DNA of 64,000 bases from Pseudomonadota bacterium (GTDB lineage: Bacteria > Desulfobacterota > Desulfobulbia > Desulfobulbales > SURF-16). Below are positions 26,219 through 34,171 of this stretch, one piece after another. The notes under the pieces are model-generated. The model had not been told where the DNA came from. It did no database searches and saw nothing but the letters and a program-made list of their open reading frames with translations. The stretch lies in assembly GCA_018822545.1 (NCBI GenBank), contig JAHJKA010000054.1, positions 49,456 through 113,455 on the forward strand. Direction: 5' to 3'. The stretch's first letter is position 1; each line of letters opens with the position of its first letter. A program made the translations under genes and the position numbers.

Positions 26219-27514
26219 CTAGCCGACCTTCACACAGTTTCGGCCAGCCTTTTTGGCCTTGTAGAGAATAGCATCCGCCGCCTTGATCACCTTTTCCGGG
26301 GTATCGAGCTCCTTGGAGCTTGTGGCAACACCAATACTGATCGTCACGCTGACTGTCGTCTTCTTTTCCTCGCCCTTGCCTCTGCTTTCCTTACTCTTTT
26401 TCTTTCTAGTTTTCGAGCGCACCGCAAAGCCGCTGGCCTCGATATCCCGGCGGATTTTCTCCAGATAGGGAAAGGCCTCTTCAGCAGTCTTGCCGGGAAA
26501 AACAGCGGTAAACTCCTCACCGCCGTAGCGGAAGGTCTTGGCGTTGCCACGGATTTTACTGAACACCGAGGCCACCATCTTCAGGACATCATCCCCGGTC
26601 TTGTGGCCGTAGGTGTCGTTAAATTTCTTAAAATGGTCGATATCGAGCATGGCAATAGCATAGGTCTTGCCGAGATTCACCATCAGCTCATTGAGACTGC
26701 GGCGGCCAGGCAGACCGGTGAGCTCATCGAGATAGGCCATGGAAAACGAGGCCTCAATGGTGGTGATAAGCAGAATAATCCCTGCCGTGGAAAAACAGAT
26801 CATCAGCCCACCAACACTGTTATCCGCCAACAGACTGAGTAACACAGCAACCAGTGTCCCTATATACCCAGCAAGAGCAATATCCAGTTTTCTAAAAAAC
26901 CGATAGACAAGCACAAACAAGGGCAGAAGGTAGGCCAGCAGGATGGTGGTGGAAATTGTCTGAAGATGAAACAGGGCCCTGCTGTCGATAAATGCCACCA
27001 GCTTTTGCGAAAAAGCGGTATGGATGGCGGCAATATGGGGCAAACCCTTCGTCAACGACAGCCAGACCCCAGAGCCCTTATACTGCAGAGGGAGGCTGAC
27101 CAGGAGAACAAGAACAATCTGCACCACCAGGATGCCGCCCCAAATACCACCAAAAGGCGTAAAAATCCGACGCTTGGCGTGATAGGAAGAAAAGAGCAGA
27201 TTCACGGGCAATAAAAAGGCGGCCCCCAGGATCAGCGGGGTGTGCTGCAGGCCGTTTGGATACAGGGTAAACACAAAATAACAACAACCCAAAACCAGGC
27301 AGGAAAAAATAAGGCCGGCATTATTGTAGCGCCAGCCCATGACACTCAGCACGGCAAAAAACAGATAGGGCAAGGTGGGCAAAATAGTAAGCAGGGCATG
27401 GAGCTCCTTGCCCTTGCTCATATAGCTTGCCAGTCCGGCCCACTGCCAAATGAGAATGACCGAAAGAAAGAGAAGAACAACAGGAACAGCAAGCTGATAG
27501 GAGATGCGCTTCAT
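26219..27514 (-). CDS. Membrane-bound diguanylate cyclase (GGDEF)
   Basis: A 431-residue protein with about seven N-terminal membrane helices (residues 1-255) and a C-terminal GGDEF domain. The metal and substrate motifs DIDHFKKFNDTYGHKTGDD and RYGGEEF are intact, so it should make c-di-GMP. The usual inhibitory RxxD motif five residues before GGEEF is absent, suggesting no classical product inhibition. A Lys/Arg-rich insertion (KTRKKKSKESRGKGEEKK) lies between the signature and SISIGVA. It stands alone upstream of DUF2339. Confidence 0.93.
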   Translation of the reverse strand: MKRISYQLAVPVVLLFLSVILIWQWAGLASYMSKGKELHALLTILPTLPYLFFAVLSVMGWRYNNAGLIFSCLVLGCCYFVFTLYPNGLQHTPLILGAAFLLPVNLLFSSYHAKRRIFTPFGGIWGGILVVQIVLVLLVSLPLQYKGSGVWLSLTKGLPHIAAIHTAFSQKLVAFIDSRALFHLQTISTTILLAYLLPLFVLVYRFFRKLDIALAGYIGTLVAVLLSLLADNSVGGLMICFSTAGIILLITTIEASFSMAYLDELTGLPGRRSLNELMVNLGKTYAIAMLDIDHFKKFNDTYGHKTGDDVLKMVASVFSKIRGNAKTFRYGGEEFTAVFPGKTAEEAFPYLEKIRRDIEASGFAVRSKTRKKKSKESRGKGEEKKTTVSVTISIGVATSSKELDTPEKVIKAADAILYKAKKAGRNCVKVG

Positions 27515-27707
27515 AAACTATGACAGAGATAAATTGATAAGATACCGGGACGATTTACTCTGAGCACCATACCATAAAATGAAACAGAAAGGGTAAAGGA
27601 AAGAGGGGTTTTTACCGACACCATGCCGGGCCTATCCCGCCATCGCCAAAGAGGTTATTCCCCTGGTATGCAAGCAATTCATACCCCGTCCTAGGAAAAG
27701 GCGGCCG

Positions 27708-28163
27708 TCATGATTTTTCTCCATGACATCTTTGATGCTCTTGTAGATAAACATCTAACGGCCTTTGCACCCTAACGTACCAGAGCCTGAAACCGACAAT
27801 CGCGCTGAGCAAACCAACAACAGCACCGGCCAGGCCGAACTTGGTGTAGAGACTGATAATGTACAGTTGATAATCAGCCTTATCCGTCCGGGCATCAATC
27901 TGGGCGGTGACCATAAGCAGTTCATCATCAATATCAACCAGGGTCGGATCATTGCCGGCAGCGCCGCCGGAATCTTCCAAAATACTCTGGCGCTGGGCCA
28001 TAAGACTTTCCTTGACGTTGTAGTCGACCGTGGCCTGAGCCTGGAGCTCATAGGCCTCAAGATTAAAACGATGAACCTGAGAGAAAGGATAAACCAGACT
28101 AAAAACAAGGGAAGCCAGGCCCCAAAGGGCCAGATGTTTATAAAGATTATCTGTTATCTGCAT
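27708..28163 (-). CDS. Small membrane protein, unknown
   Basis: A 151-residue protein not recognised. It has two membrane helices (about residues 11-30 and 107-128) enclosing a polar, Asp/Gln-rich region with NDPTLVDIDDELLMVTAQID that probably forms helices outside the membrane. AAGGAG lies before the start. It ends a set of three small membrane-protein genes running the same way. Base composition is like the neighbours. Confidence 0.65.
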   Translation of the reverse strand: MQITDNLYKHLALWGLASLVFSLVYPFSQVHRFNLEAYELQAQATVDYNVKESLMAQRQSILEDSGGAAGNDPTLVDIDDELLMVTAQIDARTDKADYQLYIISLYTKFGLAGAVVGLLSAIVGFRLWYVRVQRPLDVYLQEHQRCHGEKS

Positions 28164-28177
28164 GACCTACTCCTTGG

Positions 28178-28612
28178 TTATTTATGACACATTGACGGGC
28201 AGCATCTTGAACCGCAACAGGATAGCTTCATCTGGCTTACCAGGGCGACCATACCCATAAAGATCACCAGCACCAGCAATGCCGACACCACATAAGGCAT
28301 GGTATAGAGCAAAATAAAGAAATAGCCCTGCATCACCATGAGTGAAATGGCCAGTACCACAGTTGGCAAGGCCAAACGCAGGGCCTTCGGCAGAGGATAC
28401 CTTCCGATAATCAAAACCGGCGGCACCGCAGCCAGGACATAGGCGACAAAGAGCAAAACAACATCCTTGGCATCACCCGGACCAAGCTTATCATACCAGC
28501 CCGAGGTCAACACAAACCACTTGGCAAAGAGATAGCTGCAGCTAAAATAAAGCACGGCACAGCCGACAATGATCAACATATTCAGGGTAATGCGATGCGG
28601 GTTTGTCTTCAT
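28178..28612 (-). CDS. Small polytopic membrane protein, unknown
   Basis: A 144-residue protein with four predicted membrane helices and a Cys-rich C-terminus (SCCGSRCCPSMCHK, five Cys and one His in 14 residues) that could bind a metal. The ATG at 28612 is chosen because GGAGAAACG precedes it; an upstream in-frame ATG at 28750 would place a charged leader made from the purine-rich repeat before the first helix. It is 14 bases from the next gene. No family is recognised. Confidence 0.65.
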   Translation of the reverse strand: MKTNPHRITLNMLIIVGCAVLYFSCSYLFAKWFVLTSGWYDKLGPGDAKDVVLLFVAYVLAAVPPVLIIGRYPLPKALRLALPTVVLAISLMVMQGYFFILLYTMPYVVSALLVLVIFMGMVALVSQMKLSCCGSRCCPSMCHK

Positions 28613-28620
28613 CGTTTCTC

Positions 28621-28648
28621 CTTTCTCCCTTTTCCTTTCTCCCTTTTC
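28621..28648. repeat. Exact 14-bp tandem duplication before a start codon
   Basis: The plus-strand unit CTTTCTCCCTTTTC occurs twice in a row (28621-28634 and 28635-28648), followed toward the gene by a partial third unit. On the coding strand this is a run of purine-rich GGGAGAAAGG motifs just upstream of the start at 28612, giving several overlapping ribosome-site-like sequences. Confidence 0.8.
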
Positions 28649-28713
28649 ATATTGCGAACCAGTCACATCAGACCACGACCACATCTCCACAGCGAAAGGT
28701 CTCCGTCTCTCCT

Positions 28714-29031
28714 TCACCGAAAACGAAACCACAGATATACCACAGCACATATCCCCCCGGGAATGACCAGGTGATAGATGAGGTTATTGATGATCCAGAA
28801 GCTGCGCGCCATCTCCGGATAGCTCTCCGTCATCTTGTCATATTGGCCCGGGGAGAATGCCTGCCACAGGACAAAGGCCACCAGAAACAGGAGAAGGACC
28901 AAGACCCCGGTTTTGGTAATCACCGGCCCCAGGAAGAAAAGAACAACCCCCAGCAGAATGCTCCCCACAAAACTGAAGGATGGGAGACTCACCGGGACAG
29001 CATCATCGTTTTTCTTGTCGTCAGACATCAT
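28714..29031 (-). CDS. Small membrane protein, unknown
   Basis: A 105-residue protein with three predicted membrane helices (about residues 19-36, 39-58 and 80-100) and a charged N-terminus rich in Asp/Lys. AAAGGTG precedes tandem ATG codons at 29031 and 29028; either may be used. It heads the set of three small membrane genes downstream of the response regulator and hydrogenase operon. No family is recognised. Confidence 0.6.
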   Translation of the reverse strand: MMSDDKKNDDAVPVSLPSFSFVGSILLGVVLFFLGPVITKTGVLVLLLFLVAFVLWQAFSPGQYDKMTESYPEMARSFWIINNLIYHLVIPGGICAVVYLWFRFR

Positions 29032-29507
29032 CGCACCTTTACCCCCGAGCCAAGCAGACCTGGAGCTGATCCCATTTCAGCGGCCCCTCCTGCTCCAGTC
29101 CGTCACAGATCAGTTCGCACATGACCTCATCATCTCTGTCCGGTCCCATGGCCAGCCAATTTCGGCGGCAATAACCCGTACCTCAGCCACCGGCTCCTCA
29201 GGGCCAAGTTCTCCCACAAGAAAATTTCGGAGTACGACCGGGGCAGGCAGCGACGAAAAAATCGGAACGAGCCTGGCCAGGGCGGCGCAAAAAATAGAAT
29301 GGGAGACCGGCGGGCCTGCAGGGATGGGGAGAGTTGCGCTCGGGGCTTGAGAAGTGGCCGGACAAGGGGTCATCGTTCACGGGGCAAAAGTTAGGGTTGA
29401 ATGAACCGTGGATTAATCCCAAAAACACCATTTCACCCTTTACCCTTCACAGCCAAACTACGACAAGATGTCAACGCGCAGAATCAGAGCGACAAGAACC
29501 AGGACTG
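29032..29507 (-). other. Gap of about 475 bases with no convincing gene
   Basis: Minus-strand open frames exist (87 codons at 29110-29373 and 36 codons at 29039-29149), with coding-like composition but no ribosome site and no recognised product. The second begins in a different frame within the first, so the region could hold a small frameshifted or decayed gene. I looked for a hydrogenase maturation protease motif here and did not find one. Confidence 0.3.
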
Positions 29508-29963
29508 CTACCCCGGAGCGCTGTGGTTTGAGCGCTGGCGCTGGCTGCTGTTCCGCGCCCGCAGCTCCTTGACCTCGGTCCGCAGATCATAGAGCTCCAG
29601 GCATTGCCGGATGGTGTTCTTCAAATCGTCCCTATGCCATGGTTTGGTCAGATATCGATCCAGGCCACGCTCGTTGACCATGCTCAGGATGAGCTTGACA
29701 TCAGGATGGCCGGAGAGGACGACGCGGATGATATCCGAATTATTCTCCTTCACCTTGTCAAGCAAAGCAAAGCCATCCATATTGGGCATTTTAATATCGG
29801 AGATGATGACCTTGATTTCGTTCTCGGCTGCTATTTCTAAGGCTTCCTTACCATTTTGAGCCAACAAAACAGTATAAGGTTCATCCCCGAGTTCTCGTGC
29901 CAAGGCAGACAGAACTTCTTTGCTATCATCCACGATGAGTATTTGCGCTTTCTCCATTTTCAT
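29508..29963 (-). CDS. Single-domain response regulator
   Basis: A 151-residue CheY-like receiver with a short C-terminal helical tail. Phospho-acceptor Asp is in VIISDIKMPNMDG (about residue 57), the acidic pair is IVDDS near residue 12, the conserved Ser is in VVLSGH (about 85) and Lys in YLTKPW (about 107). The YLTKPWHRDDLK ending resembles receivers that sit before HD-GYP outputs, but no output domain follows. It lies 42 bases after the hydrogenase large-subunit gene and may be cotranscribed. Its kinase is unknown. Confidence 0.9.
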   Translation of the reverse strand: MKMEKAQILIVDDSKEVLSALARELGDEPYTVLLAQNGKEALEIAAENEIKVIISDIKMPNMDGFALLDKVKENNSDIIRVVLSGHPDVKLILSMVNERGLDRYLTKPWHRDDLKNTIRQCLELYDLRTEVKELRARNSSQRQRSNHSAPG

Positions 29964-30005
29964 GCCCCCCGACCTGCCGATGCATTATACTTTCCCACCA
30001 TAGGC

Positions 30006-31280
30006 CTAATGAACTGAACAGGAAATACACGGATCATAGGCCCGCACCAACATCTCGGCCAAGTGTTCTATTTCCATATCGCTCTTGCCCTGCTCGGCGC
30101 AGAACAGAGCCAGGTCCTCAATATCATGATAGATATTAGCGTGGTTCTGGCTGGTGGGAATGACACAGTCGGCCTTTTCGATGCGACCATCGCCATCCAA
30201 GTGCAGGCAGTGATACAAAATACCACGGGGTACCTCCACCGCCCCGACACCAATTCCCGCCCTGGGCTGCACCAGCTGGCGCGGCTCCTGCCAGTCGGCA
30301 GCCAGAAGCTCGTCAATAAGCACAATGGACTCCTCCACCACATGGACGCACTCCACCAACTGGGCGATAGTGTTCATGAAGGGATTATGGCTGATCGGCC
30401 TGAGACCCAAGTCGCCGGCAATGGCTGCCGCCTTTGGCCTGAGATAGGCGAAGTTATTATTGATCCGGGCCAGAGCCCCCACCGCCAAGGACTTGCGCGA
30501 CAGGCGGCTGAGCTTGGAGGTGGAGTAGTCGGCCATATACTCGTTGGTCATGGCCCGGTATTCATGTTCTTTTTTAAGGACGCCATCCGTGGAGAGCAGA
30601 TTGCCGCCGATAAAGGGATAGGCCCCCTCTTGGCGGAGCGAGACAAACTCCGTCTCTCTGCTGAAGTCAGGCAGGGTGAAGGAGGCAAAGAGCGCGGCGC
30701 TGGCAGCAAGATCAGCCAGGCTGGCCACCAGGCGCTGGCGAAACTGCCCCAGGGTGTATTTTTCCGGCAACATGGTAAAGCCACCCACCACGGTGCGGGT
30801 GGGGTGGAGACGGCGGCCGCCCACCTCGTCGCAGAGATCATTGGCCAGCATCTTCAGGCGCAGGGCCTGCTGGACCACCTCGGGATGGCTTTGGGTCAGG
30901 GGCAGGACGCTGCCCACCCCGAGGAAATCAGGGGCGGCCAAGAAATAGATGTGGAGGATGTGGCTCTGCAGGGTCTCCATATGTTTGAGGAGCAGCCGGA
31001 GCCGGGCAGTCTGCACAGAGGGCGTGAAACCAAAGCCGTTTTCAATGGCGCGGATGGAGGCCAAGGTATGGCCGATGGAACAGATCCCGCAGATCCGGCC
31101 GCTGATATAGGGGGCGTTTTCGTAGAGCTTGCCCACCAGCATGGCCTCGAAAAAACGCGGCGTCTCCACCACCTCCCAGCGTGCCTCCTTCACCTCACCA
31201 TTCTTGATCGAAATCCTGATATTGCCGTGACCCTCCACCCGGGTCAGGTGTCTGACATCCACCTCGCAGGATATCTTCAT
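30006..31280 (-). CDS. hydA: Group 3b [NiFe] hydrogenase large (alpha) subunit
   Basis: The 424-residue catalytic subunit of an NAD(P)-linked sulfhydrogenase-type hydrogenase. Nickel ligands are Cys64 and Cys67 in GRICGICSIGHT and Cys418 and Cys421 in DPCISCSVH. The latter is the group 3b signature seen in Pyrococcus. The reading frame stops (TAG) directly after His424, so the short C-terminal peptide normally removed by a maturation protease is absent. The ATG at 31280 overlaps the small-subunit stop (ATGA). It is the last gene of hydBGDA. The enzyme probably exchanges electrons between H2 and NAD(P)H in the cytoplasm. Confidence 0.95.
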   Translation of the reverse strand: MKISCEVDVRHLTRVEGHGNIRISIKNGEVKEARWEVVETPRFFEAMLVGKLYENAPYISGRICGICSIGHTLASIRAIENGFGFTPSVQTARLRLLLKHMETLQSHILHIYFLAAPDFLGVGSVLPLTQSHPEVVQQALRLKMLANDLCDEVGGRRLHPTRTVVGGFTMLPEKYTLGQFRQRLVASLADLAASAALFASFTLPDFSRETEFVSLRQEGAYPFIGGNLLSTDGVLKKEHEYRAMTNEYMADYSTSKLSRLSRKSLAVGALARINNNFAYLRPKAAAIAGDLGLRPISHNPFMNTIAQLVECVHVVEESIVLIDELLAADWQEPRQLVQPRAGIGVGAVEVPRGILYHCLHLDGDGRIEKADCVIPTSQNHANIYHDIEDLALFCAEQGKSDMEIEHLAEMLVRAYDPCISCSVH

Positions 31281-32077
31281 TTGGCCGCCTCCAACGCTAA
31301 GCGTAATTTCCCGGCCTCGCCGGCAAAGCCACCAAAACACTCGAGACGATCAAGCAAGCGTTCCAGCGGGATCTTTCTCTTGGCCACGATCCTCTTGAGC
31401 TCGGCGATGTTGGCCTCCGGCGCTGGCCCCCGGCAACCCCAGCAGCCCAGCCGATTGGATGGACACCAGGCATCACAGCCCGCCCTGGTAATCGGGCCGA
31501 GACACGGTTCCCCCAGTTCAAAGAGACAGATATTCTCTTTGGCCTTGCATTCCATACAGATGGGATATTTCGGATGATTGACCGCCTTGCCAAGGACAAG
31601 ATTGGTGACGATACGCTCCACCTCCTCCTTTTTGATGGGGCAGCCGTATATTTCCAGATCGACCTTGATAAAGGCTGACAGAGGCCTGGCCTCCTGACTG
31701 GCAATGGGATGGTTGCCATACACCTCTTTTTTCACCCATTCCTGATCCTGAAAGCGGTTTTTGAGCTGATTGACACCGCCAAAACAGGCACAGCTGCCCA
31801 GGGCCACCACCAGATCTGCATTGCGACGGATCTTGTGGAGACGCTCCTCCTCGTCGGCCCTGGTCACCGAGCCCTCAACAAAGGCAATCTGGTAGTCGTC
31901 AGCGGCCTCCTTCATACCCTCGCGGAAATTGACAATCTCCACCAGCCCGAGAAAATCGAGAAGACTTGCCTCGTTGTTTAACAGCTGGAGCTGGCAGCCC
32001 TCGCAGGAGGAAAGCTCAAAAAACCCCACCCTGGGCCGAGGAACGGCAACGCCAAGGTATTTTTTTTCATCCTTCAT
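31277..32077 (-). CDS. hydD: Group 3b [NiFe] hydrogenase small (delta) subunit
   Basis: A 266-residue subunit that carries the iron-sulfur chain next to the nickel site. The proximal cluster ligands start with FFELSSCEGCQLQLL and GSCACFGG, and a further Cys lies in IYGCPIKKEEVE. A Cys-rich stretch (CMECKAKENICLFELGEPC and CDAWCPSNRLGCWGCRG) supplies more clusters. No twin-arginine signal is present, so it is cytoplasmic. It lies between the gamma and alpha genes and overlaps alpha by four bases. Confidence 0.94.
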   Translation of the reverse strand: MKDEKKYLGVAVPRPRVGFFELSSCEGCQLQLLNNEASLLDFLGLVEIVNFREGMKEAADDYQIAFVEGSVTRADEEERLHKIRRNADLVVALGSCACFGGVNQLKNRFQDQEWVKKEVYGNHPIASQEARPLSAFIKVDLEIYGCPIKKEEVERIVTNLVLGKAVNHPKYPICMECKAKENICLFELGEPCLGPITRAGCDAWCPSNRLGCWGCRGPAPEANIAELKRIVAKRKIPLERLLDRLECFGGFAGEAGKLRLALEAAK

Positions 32078-32097
32078 CCTTTTTTCCTCATCCTTGC

Positions 32098-32991
32098 CTA
32101 GATTGCTTCTTTCAGATTGAGCACCGACCAGTAATCAAAAACCGGACCATCCACGCAGGTATAGGTCGAACCGATATTGCAGCGACAGCACTTGCCCCGG
32201 CCACAGTGCATGCGGCGCTCAAGAGAAACAAAGATCTTCTCCATGGGCAGTCCGGCCTGCAACAGCATATCGCAGACAAATTTAAACATAACCGGCGGCC
32301 CGCAGACAATGGCGTTGGTTTCCTTGGCAAACTTACGGCGCTCCCCTTGCGCCAGGCGTTTTTGCAGGATTTCGGTGATGCGACCCACCGGGCCCTGCCA
32401 GCCCTCCTCGCCCTCGTCGACAATCACCTCAAGGCCGATATCAAACTGGCGCCACATGGCATGCTGATAGCCAAAGAGCAGCTCCGATGGCCGGCGGGCG
32501 CCATACATGATATCCACCCGCCCGTACCTGCTTCTATTTTCCAGGACGGCCATAATGGGCGAGCGCAGCGGCACAATGCCGAGGCCACCGGCCAGCAGCA
32601 AGACATCGCTGCCCACCATATCCGCCACCGGAAATGCGGTGCCGAAGGGGCCGCTGATGCCGATCATGACGCCGCGCTCCAGGCGGCTCAAGAAATTGGT
32701 CATGGTGCCGGCGGCTCGGATACAGAGCTCTATATCACCGCGCCGACTGGGCGACGACGAGATGGAAAAAGGGGCCTCGCCGATACCAGGCACCTCCAGC
32801 ATGACAAACTGGCCGGGCTGAAAGTAGAAATCACGGCGGGCGTCGGCATCAATGATCTGGATCTGATAGAGCTTTTCGGTGGCGGTCAGGGAATAGACAT
32901 TGGTGATTTCCGCCATATGGCTGAAATCATCATGGCCATGGCTGCGGCCCTTTCCTGAACTACATTTTTCAAGACAGGGTCCCTTAGACAT
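32098..32991 (-). CDS. hydG: Hydrogenase gamma subunit (FAD/NAD(P)H oxidoreductase)
   Basis: A 297-residue diaphorase subunit of the ferredoxin-NADP reductase fold. FAD-binding PFSISSSPS and the NAD(P)-binding GGLGIVPLRSPI are visible, and a [2Fe-2S] cluster motif lies at the C-terminus (MHCGRGKCCRCNIGSTYTCVDG). It passes electrons between NAD(P)H and the beta/delta clusters. The ATG at 32991 overlaps the end of the beta gene by 8 bases; earlier in-frame starts would overlap it much more. The His-containing N-terminus (SGKGRSHGHDDFSH) precedes the conserved domain. Confidence 0.93.
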   Translation of the reverse strand: MSKGPCLEKCSSGKGRSHGHDDFSHMAEITNVYSLTATEKLYQIQIIDADARRDFYFQPGQFVMLEVPGIGEAPFSISSSPSRRGDIELCIRAAGTMTNFLSRLERGVMIGISGPFGTAFPVADMVGSDVLLLAGGLGIVPLRSPIMAVLENRSRYGRVDIMYGARRPSELLFGYQHAMWRQFDIGLEVIVDEGEEGWQGPVGRITEILQKRLAQGERRKFAKETNAIVCGPPVMFKFVCDMLLQAGLPMEKIFVSLERRMHCGRGKCCRCNIGSTYTCVDGPVFDYWSVLNLKEAI

Positions 32992-34033
32992 CCTCCACCT
33001 CCCCCCCGCGAACTGAGGCGATAACCTCAGGCACGTTGATGTCCGCCAGACAATTCGTACCGCAACGGCCACAGCCGACACAGAGCGCCTCTTCAAAGGC
33101 CTCCACAAAACCACGGTGCTTGTGATAATAGCGGTATTTCAGGCGCCCCCTGCTTTCCGGGCGGAAATTATGGCCGCCGGCCACCTCAGCAAAATCCAGA
33201 AGATTACAGGAGTAAAGCTGGCGGATCTTGCCGGCACTCGCCATATCCATAGCCACCACCTCTTCGACGCCATAGCAATAACAGGTGGGGCAGACCTGGG
33301 CGCAGGTCCCACACGACAGGCATTTTTCCCCCCACTGGTCCCAAACCGGCGAATCAAACTCCATATCCAGGATCTTGGTGAGATCCGAGGTGTCCACCTC
33401 GGCCGTAAAGAGATTCTTTCTGGCCTCAACCGCTTCCTGAAAAAGCTTATGGTCCTTACTGCCTGGTTCCCGCAGATTTAGATTTTCGAGGATATGATAG
33501 GCCCGGCTGCTGAAGATCTCGACAAAATATTCATCCCCCATGGGGGTCAAAAAGAGATCACAACCCTGAAGGACGGAATCGGTGCCCATGGCATGACAGA
33601 AACAGGCAGGGGTGGGCTGGCAGGAATGACCGACAATGAACATCGACGCCCGCTTTGCAGCATAAAACCGGTTAGGATAAGGTTCGGCCAGCAGGACCTT
33701 ATCGAGCTTATTTAAGGCATTGATATCACAGGCATGGAGACCAAAGAGGACCACGGGCCGATAGGCGCCGTAATCGACCTCCTTCTCCCAGCCCTTATCC
33801 CTTATGGCAAAAGAGCAGGTTTCCTCAAGATAGGGCAGGAAATATTTTTTGGCGGGATGAATGGTCTGGTCAAAATCCAAAGACAGCTCGGCCAGATCAT
33901 AGACGACGTCAAAATCATAGAGAGCTCTGCCATCGGCAGCAGACCCCTTTTTTACTGGCCCGACGATCTTGTTCACCGCCAGAATATCAAAAAAAAGGGC
34001 CAGCTCGCGGGCGGCAATTATCTTGAAGATCAT
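32984..34033 (-). CDS. hydB: Hydrogenase beta subunit (iron-sulfur protein)
   Basis: A 349-residue subunit of the HydB/AsrA type. Two [4Fe-4S] motifs are clear, CLSCGTCAQVCPTCYCY (about residue 237) and CVGCGRCGTNCLADI (about 325), with further Cys in the domain before them. The ATG at 34033 follows GAGGG; a TTG at 34036 is one codon earlier. It is the first gene of hydBGDA. AsrA of anaerobic sulfite reductase is a close relative, but the partner genes here are hydrogenase subunits. Confidence 0.92.
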   Translation of the reverse strand: MIFKIIAARELALFFDILAVNKIVGPVKKGSAADGRALYDFDVVYDLAELSLDFDQTIHPAKKYFLPYLEETCSFAIRDKGWEKEVDYGAYRPVVLFGLHACDINALNKLDKVLLAEPYPNRFYAAKRASMFIVGHSCQPTPACFCHAMGTDSVLQGCDLFLTPMGDEYFVEIFSSRAYHILENLNLREPGSKDHKLFQEAVEARKNLFTAEVDTSDLTKILDMEFDSPVWDQWGEKCLSCGTCAQVCPTCYCYGVEEVVAMDMASAGKIRQLYSCNLLDFAEVAGGHNFRPESRGRLKYRYYHKHRGFVEAFEEALCVGCGRCGTNCLADINVPEVIASVRGGEVEDV

Positions 34034-34171
34034 CAAACGCCCTCGCTCTTATCAGTTTATGACGAAAAGAAACGTATACGGCAACGTTACAGTGAAGCTT
34101 CAGTTTGCTTCAAGATGGAAGCTTTGGTCAAGACCAAAAAGAGAATTGAAATGAAACCGAGCCGAGGGGAC

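Noticed and set aside
29110..29373. Hydrogenase maturation protease in the gap after the response regulator
   Set aside because: I looked for a GxGN or D-rich protease signature in all minus-strand frames and found none; the frames are short and unsupported.
30063..31577. Open frame of about 500 codons antisense to the hydrogenase alpha and delta genes
   Set aside because: It lies opposite two clear genes with strong motifs, has no ribosome site and shows no recognisable product.
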